From Temnopleurus reevesii (lineage: Eukaryota > Echinodermata > Echinoidea > Temnopleuroida > Temnopleuridae): a stretch of 64,000 nt of DNA. Shown piece after piece: positions 53,237-62,210 of this stretch. Position 1 is the stretch's first letter. Each line of letters starts with the position of its first letter. The notes beneath the pieces are model-generated. The model made no database searches. It was not told where the DNA came from and saw nothing but the letters and a program-made list of their open reading frames with translations. The position numbers and the translations under genes were made by a program. The stretch spans positions 440,984 to 504,983 of the forward strand of contig BQKZ01000003.1 in assembly GCA_036244855.1 (NCBI GenBank), given 5' to 3'.

Positions 53237-53463
53237 TTAAATAATTTCTTTCATGTCTGGAACCATCGTTTTCCGATTCCAGATTGACGAATAGCCGCAT
53301 CCGTCCATCATTCTGGCCTCTGGGTCCGCCTCAGGAGGCAGTTCTATCTCCATTGTTTTCCCAGCTGTGAAATTATATATCGCCCCAGAAATTGACAAGC
53401 AGCAATTTGGCGTTCGTCTGCAAACGTCAAAACTTATGAATGTAGATGCATCGATTTTGATGT
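53237..53463 (-). CDS. Possible orphan 3'-terminal exon, function unknown
   Basis: On the minus strand, a strong acceptor (ctttctttacag) precedes 75 codons ending in TAA at 53237-53239. The frame would be entered in phase 1. The product reads KIDASTFISFDVCRRTPNCC then LSISGAIYNFTAGKTMEIEL, followed by a Pro/Glu/Asp-rich stretch, Cys-Gly-Tyr, and a short tail ending KEII. Four Cys residues suggest an extracellular or Cys-stabilised fragment, but I recognise no family. It is richer in G+C and more coding-like than its surroundings. No partner exon upstream (higher coordinates) was found. It could be the last exon of a nested gene, a pseudogene fragment or a transposon-derived piece; a chance frame remains possible. 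Confidence 0.3.
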
Positions 53464-53960
53464 CTGTAAAGAAAGTGAGTGTGGAGTGAGACAAGAGAGA
53501 GGTTTTGGTCGTACTATGGGATTTTTCCCTCTTCCCAAGATATTAGTTGAGGGAGAAGTATAAGGGATGGTTTTGGTTTGATTATATCTCAGCTTCTTAA
53601 TGGTTTGAAGATAAGCTTGCTATCAATGTCATGGATGGATCCAGGAAATTTCAGATTGAGGAGGAGGGGGGGGGGGGGCATCCTCTTAATGGCTTGACTT
53701 AGAAAAACATATATTATTAACTAGTAACAAAGTTAATGGAAATATATAGAAAAAAAAGGCCTTCAAGCACAAAAACATCCAACACATTGAAATTAGATCA
53801 TTTGCAAATTACAAAAAAAGGTCTAGGATGTAAGTTATTGACAAATGTGCTGTTTTACACTGCTTTTGTATGCGTTAGTTTCATGCTTGTCACCATTTTT
53901 CCTCATTTCTTTCCCCTTCCATGTCTTCCAACTTTCTGCATTTTCATTTTTTCCTCATCT

Positions 53961-54012
53961 CAGCTCTCACTCTCTCTCTCTCCCTCTCTCTCTCTGCCTC
54001 TTTTTTTTTTTT
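53961..54012. repeat. (CT)n and poly-T tract
   Basis: tctctctctctccctctctctctctg followed by a run of T. Confidence 0.9.
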
Positions 54013-55084
54013 ATTGTGTTTTATTTTTACAACTATCTGCACACACGTCTATGCTTCTATCATCTAAAGTAGATATGAAATAACTCTAACTCCAGACCTC
54101 CCGACTATTATGATTTTTCAGAGATGAATATGGTTTTTATCCTTTCTGAAAACCTGCTTTGATATGATTTTATGTTTTATCATGATAATAGTACTACATA
54201 TTTCCATGGAAATTAGTTTTCTTCCCCCATTTTGAGCAGTAAAATACCCTTTTTCAGTCTAAAAGGTTAGGAAGTAGATACTAATTGAGCAGTCTCAATG
54301 CAAGACTGATTCTACTCTTAAATATGATAGTAATAATGATGATAATATAGGATACATTTGATGCGCTAAATTCCACATGAATAATGTGTCCAAGGATCCA
54401 ATCCTTATTGGCAAAATTAGTATTGTTTTTTTAATTTCATTAATATTTTGATGCTGGTATTCATTTAATATGATTGTAAAGCTCAAATAATTTGCCTGCC
54501 AAATTGAAAATATTCTTGCCACTTTAAGGTCCATATTGTGTATCATTAGGTTAGGGCAGAAATTTGTAGCAGTTTGTATGAAAATATAAATCTTCAAACA
54601 TATGATTTATTCAAAACTTTGGATAATCCCTGTTAGAAATTCATAGAAGAACATTTTATCCTTGAATTAATAGAAGACAGCATAATAATCTACACATTAG
54701 CTATTGGCAGTAAAGCAGTATCAAGTACTTAATCTGAAAGAAGTCTTTTGAAATAAATCTTTGTACATGTGACATTTTGGATTCATTATGCATATCCTGT
54801 AAATGTCAAGAGTCTATCTTTCAAAAAAATAATTGATCATGATTTATTCCAATCCAACAAATGTTTCTAAGCATTTTCATTTAGAATGGTATTTGGTTTG
54901 ATTTTAGTTTAGTTTTTTTCCCGTAAAATAAAAAACAACTTGAGATACAAAGAAAATCAAATATAAATAAATACATACAAAATTGAAACAAATACAAAAA
55001 TAAATGATTGAAGTGATAAAATTACGATTGGAGCACTCCATTCAGAGGCATTAGTATTATTATGGCTCTGTTCTTCTTGGAGGT

Positions 55085-55190
55085 CCATAGTCTCTTGATA
55101 TTAATAAAGTTCACAAACAGCGCCTTGAGCACTCAACAATGAGAGTGAATACGTGCGCTATATGAATTGGGTATATTATTATTATTATTA
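55085..55190 (+). mobile_element. 5'-truncated SINE (tail only)
   Basis: cagcgccttgagcactcaac then gtgcgctatatgaattggg, ending in tattattattattatta. This is the same tail layout as the minus-strand SINE at 18721-19005, here on the + strand and lacking the tRNA head. Confidence 0.65.
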
Positions 55191-55316
55191 CATATGAAGC
55201 TCTTTTCTTTAAAGAAATAGCAAGCTTAATTTTTTTCATCCATTTTGTAAGTTATAACAACTTTTTTCCTTATTGATATCAATGACATTTTGTTGTGCTT
55301 CCATCACTGTAAGGTA

Positions 55317-55650
55317 GTGCTTGTGGCATGTTTGTGGGATTTCTGTCTTTCTGTCCGTCTGTGTGTCCAGCTGAAAATCGTTACCATGATAACTTCAGAA
55401 CCATTATAGAACACATTTCTACAGACCTTGGATCAGTTATGCATAAGATTTGGGTTCATAGGGTCAAAAGTCAAAGCTCACAGAGCCAAAAAACTTGTAA
55501 AAAAATCCTCCAATTAGTTTGAAATTGGGATGATTTCAGAAGGATTGAACATCTTTCTACCAAACGTGATTTAATCATGCAGAAGCATGGGAGGATGAAT
55601 AGATTAAATTTTGGTTTCAGGATATCAAAGGTCAGAGAGCCAAAAAAATT
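55317..55650 (+). repeat. Decayed GTCTGTCTG / GGTCAAAGTCA-type repeat
   Basis: Contains ctgtccgtctgtgtgtcc, ataacttcagaaccattata, and two gatatcaaaggtca / gggtcaaaagtcaa blocks with agagccaaaaaa nearby (55483 and 55636). Probably the same broad family as 52040-52330. Confidence 0.5.
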
Positions 55651-56976
55651 GTAAATTATCAGACAAAATATTTCTGATATCTGAATGGTATAATGGATAA
55701 TATATTTCTGATAAAATGATGACAGAAGCATAAATTTAGACTGTGAGCACTTGAGGATATAGTTAGTTCAAATATATATTGCTGTTTCTGTCATGTGAAC
55801 TTTTTCTTTAAAAAGTTTTAAATAGATTTCTTACTTTTATTAAAAGAAGTCTGCTCATGTACTTCTGAGAGCCCTGTTCCGTAGTATCAATTTTCAGGAT
55901 TGAGCAAACTTAGACAGATGAGTATATGGTATTACTGTAAGAAGATACAGGTATAAATTTTCATCTTCGAAATGCACTTCTGGTTTGTCTTTTTTTCTTT
56001 TAACTTTTTAAATTTTAAATACATAACTTGTAGGTCTACAATAGATTATTGTTATTAGATAGATTTGGAAGTAGTATATACAAAACTGGGTAATACGGTA
56101 CTGCCAGTATATTGTCCAGCTTTTTAAAGTCAAACTTCTCAGATTCCTTATATTTTCTTTGAGTAGAAAGAGAGACAACTGTGTGAGAAATTTCATAGCA
56201 TGAACGGCATTATTGAGAGCAGGAAGCAAACCAAAGTGGGATATTGTTAGAATCCCAGGTACCCACTGAAAGAAATGAATTTCAGTCAGTATTTATATGT
56301 CTTGACAGATCGAGTGGTGTTTTAGCGTTTCTCAAGTATTAAAATGTCTAAAGTTTTGTTTAATGTTGCTTAATTACAGAATGACATTATAAATGAATTG
56401 AAAAAAATAATTAGCAGCTTTATTGAGTATATAATATATCCTTGAAAAAACGGATTGAATGATGCTATAAAAGTTTGCTTTCAAATTCATAAATTTTTCA
56501 TTAAAAAATTAATATTAATCTCTAGTATTCAGGCTTAATTTTTTTCTTTATCACATTCCTTGTGCAGTGCATGATCATATACTATTTTGGCATGATCAAA
56601 ATACACCTTTTAATGGTAATGTAAAATGAAGTATAATTACAATCTAAACTTTAATAATCCATGGAATTTGTTGTAATAGTTTGTTTATGAATAATTTTTA
56701 ATGCATTAATATTTCAACAAAATGAATTCTAATTTTTAATTCCAAGTAATGCAATGCACAGAAACTGTAAATTTACAAATGCATATTGCAAGATGCTAGC
56801 GATAACGTTCATCCTTTATATGGTGGCATTTTGAAGGAAAGAATGAGAAAGAAGCAGATCCGTGTGTTAGACCACATGTAAAAGTAGCAAGCAGTAGAAA
56901 GCGAGGTATTAGCATGTCTAACAGTTGTTTTCACTGCCTAATGAGATCAAAGACAGATAAACCCCCAGGCACAAAA

Positions 56977-57494
56977 GGGGAACACTGGCATGAGGGTGTT
57001 GGTGAAGATGTGCGTAAGTAGGCTCCAAAAGCACAGGAGTGATTCGAGAGAGGGTTCAAGGGGGAGGGGTAGTGATAGGGGACCGACGGAACAGTGGACG
57101 AGAATGCTGATGAGGGTGCATGTTTAGAAAGCTCTTAGAGCCCAAGAATGATGTGGGATGGTAGATGGGTGAGAGGGGGGGGGGTGAAGTACGGGGAGGG
57201 GAACACTGGGATGGGAATGTTGGTGAAGATGTGTGAAAGGAGGCTCTCAAAGCTCAAGAATGGTATGCGATGGTGAAAGGGGAGCAGNNNNNNNNNNNNN
57301 NNNNNNNNNNNNNNNNNNNNNNNNNNNNNNNNNNNNNNNNNNNNNNNNNNNNNNNNNNNNNNNNNNNNNNNNNNNNNNNNNNNNNNNNNNNNNNNNNNNN
57401 NNNNNNNNNNNNNNNNNNNNNNNNNNNNNNNNNNNNNNNNNNNNNNNNNNNNNNNNNNNNNNNNNNNNNNNNNNNNNNNNNNNNNNNNNNNNNA

Positions 57495-57527
<33 letters not shown>

Positions 57528-58176
57528 AGTGTGAGGGGAGTGGGGTAAGACTGGGATGAGGGTGTTGGAGAGGATATGTGTAAGGAGGCTCTCAAAGCAC
57601 AAGAGTGGTGTGTGATGGGAGAGGGTCAGTGGGGGGGGGGTAGTGTAAGGGGAGCAGGAGAACACTGGAATGGGGATGTTGGCAAGGTTGCATGTGAGGA
57701 GGCTCCCAAAGCACAAGAGTGATGTGTGATTGGAGAGGGTCGGGGTGAAGAAACGTATGAAGATGCTCTTATATAGCACAAGAGTGGTATGTGATGGGAG
57801 AGGGTCAGGGGGAGGGGTGAGGTAGTGAGGGGAGCAGGGGAACACTGGGCTGAGGGGGTAGCACTGGGATGGGGGTGTTGGAGAGGATATGTGGAAGGAG
57901 GCTCTCAAAGCTCAAGAGTGGTGTGAGATGTGAGAGGGTCAGGGGGAGGGCCGTGGGGAAGAGTAGTGTGAGGGGAGCAGGGAATGGGAATGTTGGTGAA
58001 GATGTGTGAAAGGAAGCTCTTAAAGCACAAGAGTGGTATAACATGGGAGAGGGTCAGGTGGGGGTAGTCAGGGGCGCAGGGGATCAGTTGCTGGGGTGAG
58101 GGCGTTGGTAATGATGTATGTAAGAATGCTCTCAAAGCTTAAGTGGTGTGTGATGGGAGGGGCTCAAGGGGGGCTG
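56977..58176 (+). repeat. G-rich minisatellite, ~110-bp unit
   Basis: At least eight diverged units share aacactggg, ggtgttggtgaagatgtg, aggctctcaaagc, cacaagagtggtgtg and ggggtagtgtgagggg. Starts are near 56981, 57090, 57202, 57551, 57661, 57859, 57981 and 58090. Almost all G is on one strand, and G runs up to ~33 occur. A 206-N gap splits the array, so the copy number is unknown. Confidence 0.92.
57288..57493. other. Assembly gap (206 N) inside the minisatellite
   Basis: Run of N followed immediately by a long G homopolymer. Confidence 0.98.
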
Positions 58177-59099
58177 TGATCTTAGAATAAAAGAAAAGAT
58201 GCAGAGGGACAGAGAGAGGGGATGAAAGAGATAAGTTAATATGACTGTGATTCGAGACAGATCAAGGGTGTTTGGGGAGGGGTGGGGTAAGATGTGAGAA
58301 GGGGATTGTGGAGAACCATATAGATGAGACTGTCTGTTTATGTTGGACATATTGAACCTGGAAGAGAAAAAACATGTGGTAGAACAGAGAAAGAGACAAA
58401 CAGATGGACAGAAAGAGAGAGAGAGCAGGAGGAAGGGTGGGATGGAAATGTTGATGAATGTCTGGATATGAGATAATGAAACGTGTTCTGAGACCATAAC
58501 ACATGTGTCTAATACAAATGAATCATTTATTAACTTTATCAGATTCATCTATATAGCCTTATTATGCTTTATTTATATTTTCTTCATTATGAGAGTTATA
58601 TTAGCATTGATATCATCATTATGAATAATATCAACAGTATTATTGTACAAACTCAAAATTAAAAAAAAATGTACCTCTATAATCAAAGAACCATAATTAG
58701 GGGAAACATATGTCAAAATTCAATAACCTTATATATTTGTATAAATATGTTCTATTATCACAATTGCATAATTATGTAAGCTGGTGCAGATTTGTATAGC
58801 AATCAAATTTTGTATATGTATACAACTATGTAACCATTCATGGTTTTTAAAGTGCTTCTCAAATTGTCTTAATTGGTGTCATTGGAATAAAAGAAAGCTT
58901 TATGATATATTTCTCTGTAGTAAAATTATTAATCTTTTGTTGAAAATTCATATTATAACTACATTGAAAGCTGTTCATGCTTTTCTTTTCTTTGGTTCTA
59001 ATTATCATTTATGTTCTAATTAATTCATTTATATGACAGTACTCATCCCATGCTCTCATTATTTTATTAAGCACCTCATGGAATCTTTTTATTGTATGA

Positions 59100-59211
59100 G
59101 TTTCCTTAAAAATCATGATGGAATTTGTATTTTGTAAATAATTTCTATTATATTGCTTAATTTGATTAGAAATGAAAAATAAACTGGATTGAACTGAACT
59201 GAGCTGAATCC
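59100..59211 (+). repeat. Possible LINE 3' tail
   Basis: AT-rich sequence with aaaaataaac followed by tandem pentamers (ggattgaactgaactgagctgaa), a tail style of invertebrate non-LTR elements. No reverse-transcriptase remnant was recognised upstream. Confidence 0.35.
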
Positions 59212-59815
59212 TGTATCACACTTCCATGTCCCTTTTTTCCTCATTTTAATCTGTAATCCTTTATATCTTGATATCTATTTTTCATTTATACTTACCCTAT
59301 GCTTATCATATATTTCTGTATAATTATAACATGATGGTTCTATATTCATGAAGTTTTTTACCAGCATTTTTAATTTTGTTAAATATTTTTCAAATTTTTA
59401 TTTCTACCTCACCAGTCCCAATAATTCTCTTTTTACTTAAGCTGTCTTTACCTGTCTGTCTCACATTCCCTATTTCCTTTCTGTATCTAAAAACGCTCTT
59501 TTTTCCTTTCTAACGCTTTTTTACCTCTCTTGCTCTCTATTTTCTATATCTATTTATATTGAATTGAATTATATAGAATATTTATTTCCTTTTTCAAAAT
59601 ACATACATACATAAGAAAAATATATGACAACATAGTAAAAAATTAAGGAGGTAAAGACCCTGAAAGCAGAGCTTGTGCTGGGGTCACCTTGATCAAATTT
59701 TCATATATTTATTGCAGTTCATTGGAACATATTGTCCCTCATCCTTACTTTTACGATGTTCATTCCTCATGTTTGTTCCTCACCTCCATCTCTGTTTTTC
59801 TATTTCTCTCGGCAG

Positions 59816-59915
59816 GGTTCCTGAATGGTCTGGATACGCTGAGATTCTCGCGCGGTCACATGGATGAGTTCTTAACCGTTCCTCCGGTTGGGTGCAAGGA
59901 CGACGAAAACATCAG
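59816..59915 (+). CDS. RYR: RyR coding exon (GHMDE motif)
   Basis: This 100-nt exon completes Gly (g|gg) and encodes 32 residues, FLNGLDTLRFSRGHMDEFLT then VPPVGCKDDENI, ending with two bases of a split codon (phase 2). It matches RyR1 ~212-242; GHMDE-LT is characteristic of the RyR MIR-type repeat. Acceptor ctctcggcag, donor gtaaac. The acidic tail replaces the acidic/basic vertebrate stretch before LVYYEGG. Confidence 0.95.
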
Positions 59916-60894
59916 GTAAACCTCCCACTGACTTATGGGATACGAAGGGTGTGTTTCCACTTATGTAAAATCAGAAAATTACACATATGAGTCCGTGTAG
60001 CATCTGTAGGATAATTGTTCCAATCACTATTAGAGTTACCCTTCTGAAATAAAAACATAGATTGATAAAATAATTATTTTGTTAAGTTCGGAGACTCATC
60101 TTAGAATCTCTGTCATCAAGCAGTTTAGAGTAATCTTCACTGATTAGTGAATTTTTTTAAGGTGGAAAGAGTTTTTCCTTCAAAATTTCATGATGGTCTT
60201 GCTGTGGACTTTCCCTTTCATGTTAGCTCGAAGAATACAGTTTACTGAAATTTCACAGAATTGCAATGAAGTTTTTGGCATTCAGAGTATATATTCACTT
60301 GATGGGATTTTTAACAAGTTTATCTGATCAAAATGCCATTTTTCACAACAGTTCGCTAATCAGTAGATTAAAATGTATGCCAAAATATTGGCTTTTTCAG
60401 TATGATATTTATAGCTAGATCTGAATGTTCATGTATCTTGATAATTGAAAAGTATTTATAGTGAAGATGAGTCCCAGAAAACATCCTTGGGAAGCCGTCC
60501 TGTCAACCTTGCCACCGTACGAATGATGGAAAGCTCTCTTGACCTATTACGCCACAGGATAGAAATGCTACTCCGTGACGTTTGCTTATTGTGTCTAATC
60601 AGCAAGATCTATTTCAATTGTATTCCCTGCATAGACTCAGGTCACCAATTCACTGCCTGCCAAGTGCTAGAAAGGCATTAGCTTGTACACTTACACATGA
60701 TGTTATAATAGGTCTCATGCTTTAGAAAGATACGAGATGGATGGTCCCAAATTAACTTTACATGCCCCTAATAAAATTAGTGTTCTAGTAATTTCCTTTC
60801 GATCTGGATTTGGTTTCATTAATGCCTCAAGAAAACCAAAAATAGAAGTCTTGATGTTAGATAAAGTCTTGTATATTGTTTCTTTTAAGTTACA

Positions 60895-61276
60895 CCGTTT
60901 TGCTTATGTTTCAGTTATTGAGAATGAGGCAGTACTTGTAATTGGCTAATTGAACATATGTACAGAGATCAATTAGCAGCTAGAATTTTAATCACGCTTT
61001 TTTCAACAAATTTCATGAGGTAGTGACTTCTGCAAAAGAGAATGCTTGGGAAAGTTGGTATGTGTACCTAAAACATGTCTAGTAGTAAATGACAATTGTC
61101 TTATTCTGTACAACATTTTACAGTACCTATTTCCATGTTGCTAAGTCTATTGAAGGTGCCCTGGCCATGTGGAAATGTCCCTATACTAAGACACTTATGT
61201 TTAAAGGTTCTCATCAAGATGTATTATCACCACAAAACATAAAATATTTTTCCATGACAGCAACCTTAATCATTAA
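60895..61276 (+). repeat. Second duplicated block, copy 1
   Basis: Aligns with 61407-61868. Shared words include tgcttatgtttcagttattg, agaatgaggcagtacttgta, gcagctagaatt, gtgacttctgcaaaag and gcaaccttaatcattaa. After the final TTAA it enters the agcccatgtatag element. Confidence 0.9.
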
Positions 61277-61405
61277 AGCCCATGTATAGTTTTGGTAAAG
61301 ATTAAAGAAATGTGAATTTTGGGGATATATACCATGACATAGAGTTTGTATACACATTTCAAGATCATAGCATAATTTTCTACGAGCGAATTCTTTTGAA
61401 AATTT
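61273..61405. mobile_element. Left end of a TTAA-flanked element, cut by the join
   Basis: TTAA-agcccatgtatagttttgg then taaagat, and further words (catgaca, tatacacattt, catagcata, attctttt-aaaattt), match the left ~130 bp of the element at 27366-27877. The single N at 61406 ends it, so its right end is unseen. Confidence 0.8.
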
Positions 61406-61406
61406 N
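61406..61406. other. Single-N assembly join
   Basis: One N between two homologous blocks, as at 49561. Confidence 0.85.
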
Positions 61407-61868
61407 CCATGTTGCTTATGTTTCAGTTATTGAGAATGAGGCAGTACTTGTAATTGGCTAATTGAATAATAATAATATAATAATATTTCGGATTTATATA
61501 GCGCCTTTTCGGTCAGTATTGACTGGTCAAAGCGCTTGAACATATGTACAGAGAGCAATTAGCAGCTAGAATTTCAACCATACTTTTTTCCTTCAAATTT
61601 CATGAGCTAGTGACTTCTGCAAAAGTAAATGCTTGGAAAAAATTGGTACTGGAAAACATTTCTAGTATCTATTGTCTTATTTGGTGAAACAGTTTACTGT
61701 ACCTCTTTCCCTGTTTCGAAATGTATGAAGGTATCATGGCCAAATGGAAAAGTACCCAGACTAAAGCACTTATGTTTAGATATTGAAATCAAGATATAGT
61801 ATCATCACACGCCACAAATGTCAGAAAATAGTTTGAAGTATATACATGAAAGCAACCTTAATCATTAA
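61407..61868 (+). repeat. Second duplicated block, copy 2
   Basis: Homology with copy 1 starts at the first base after N 61406. It contains a 74-bp insertion (61466-61539) absent from copy 1 and ends at gcaaccttaatcattaa, after which it reads cccattgagtg instead of the TTAA-flanked element. Confidence 0.9.
61466..61539 (-). mobile_element. 5'-truncated SINE insertion with TTGA target duplication
   Basis: Read on the minus strand it is aagcgctttgaccag...ggcgctatataaat and then an (att)n tail, the tail of the 18721-19005 family. Copy 1 of the block reads ggctaattga-acatatg without it (60943-60960). The insertion is flanked by TTGA at 61462-61465 and 61536-61539. Truncation at the tRNA-head side fits target-primed reverse transcription. 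Confidence 0.85.
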
Positions 61869-61941
61869 CCCATTGAGTGTTGAAATTGATAATTCGCATA
61901 GGCTTTGTGCACGGACTACCCAGTTTCAGTAGTCAATGGGT
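61869..61941. repeat. Short hairpin element (CCCATTGAGTG...CAATGGGT)
   Basis: Arms acccattgagt and agtcaatgggt surround gctttgtgcacggactaccc. Partial copy at 19016-19067. Confidence 0.6.
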
Positions 61942-62135
61942 CATGATGGTTTTTTTCATTCCACAAAGATAACTTTTTAAGTTTGAATAGGCAACACTGA
62001 AATTGTGATTAATGTTCATATTATTTTCAAAAAAGTGAGAATGATGACATTCTTCATTCTCACTTTCTGGTTTCATGTATTCTGTGACCTAACGGTTTAT
62101 GTAAACTTATAACGAACCTTACTTTAACTTTGCAG

Positions 62136-62210
62136 TGAAGTAGCATATGAGACTGGTTCTGTTGCCCAGTACGCAAGGTCTCTTTGGAGAACAGAACTCA
62201 TCATGAAAAA
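62136..62210 (+). CDS. RYR: RyR coding exon (ARSLWR motif), last exon in window
   Basis: This 75-nt exon completes a split Ser codon (ag|t) and encodes EVAYETGSVAQYARSLWRTE then LIMK, plus two bases of a further codon. It matches RyR1 ~243-266 (LVYYEGGAV...ARSLWRLEPLRI). Acceptor actttgcag, donor gtaagt, out phase 2. The residue at RyR1 Gly248 appears to be Thr. The next expected exon (vertebrate SWSGSHLRWG segment) was not found in the remaining 1.8 kb. Confidence 0.93.

Larger units (their letters stand above)
47345..59815 (+). other. RYR: RyR intron (12.5 kb as assembled)
   Basis: Phase-1 intron, gtagga donor and ctctcggcag acceptor. The assembled length is unreliable: it includes a 1.1 kb block present twice around a single N (49561) and a 206-N gap (57288-57493) inside a G-rich minisatellite. 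It also contains GA-rich tracts, two copies of a GTCTGTCTG/GGTCAAAG-type repeat, a SINE tail and a candidate minus-strand exon. Stretches 50550-52030 and 58200-59100 show nothing I can name. Confidence 0.8.
59916..62135 (+). other. RYR: RyR intron (2.2 kb as assembled)
   Basis: Phase-2 intron, gtaaac donor and actttgcag acceptor. It contains a single N at 61406 with homologous sequence on both sides (60895-61276 and 61407-61868), a truncated TTAA-flanked element and a 70 bp SINE-tail insertion. The true intron is probably several hundred bases shorter if the two copies are alleles. Confidence 0.8.
20599..62210 (+). other. RYR: Ryanodine receptor gene, partial (8 exons, 5' region)
   Basis: Eight exons with canonical AG/GT borders join in frame to 251 residues. 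These align end to end with residues ~16-266 of vertebrate RyR1, with the same total length and compensating small indels. RyR is a homotetrameric calcium-release channel of the endoplasmic/sarcoplasmic reticulum; this part is the cytosolic N-terminal beta-trefoil (Ins145_P3_rec family) and the first part of the MIR-containing domain. Intron phases, in order, are 0,0,0,1,0,1,2, with phase 2 leaving the last exon. Several exon borders fall where I recall the vertebrate ones; for example the third coding exon begins at the Asn that opens human RYR2 exon 3. The start-codon exon and the remaining ~4,700 residues lie outside or were not found. Intron lengths after 47344 are inflated by two apparent duplicate joins and one gap. 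IP3 receptors share the fold, but the residue matches are specifically RyR. Confidence 0.96.

Noticed and set aside
57135..57908. 257-residue Pro/Ser-rich minus frame
   Set aside because: Antisense of a G-rich minisatellite and spans 206 N.
60445..60681. 78-residue frame; in-phase acceptor-like ttatag before tgaagatgag suggested an alternative RyR exon
   Set aside because: No convincing donor in frame, ends in a stop, and no match to any RyR segment; EVAYETG at 62136 already fits after the 59816 exon.
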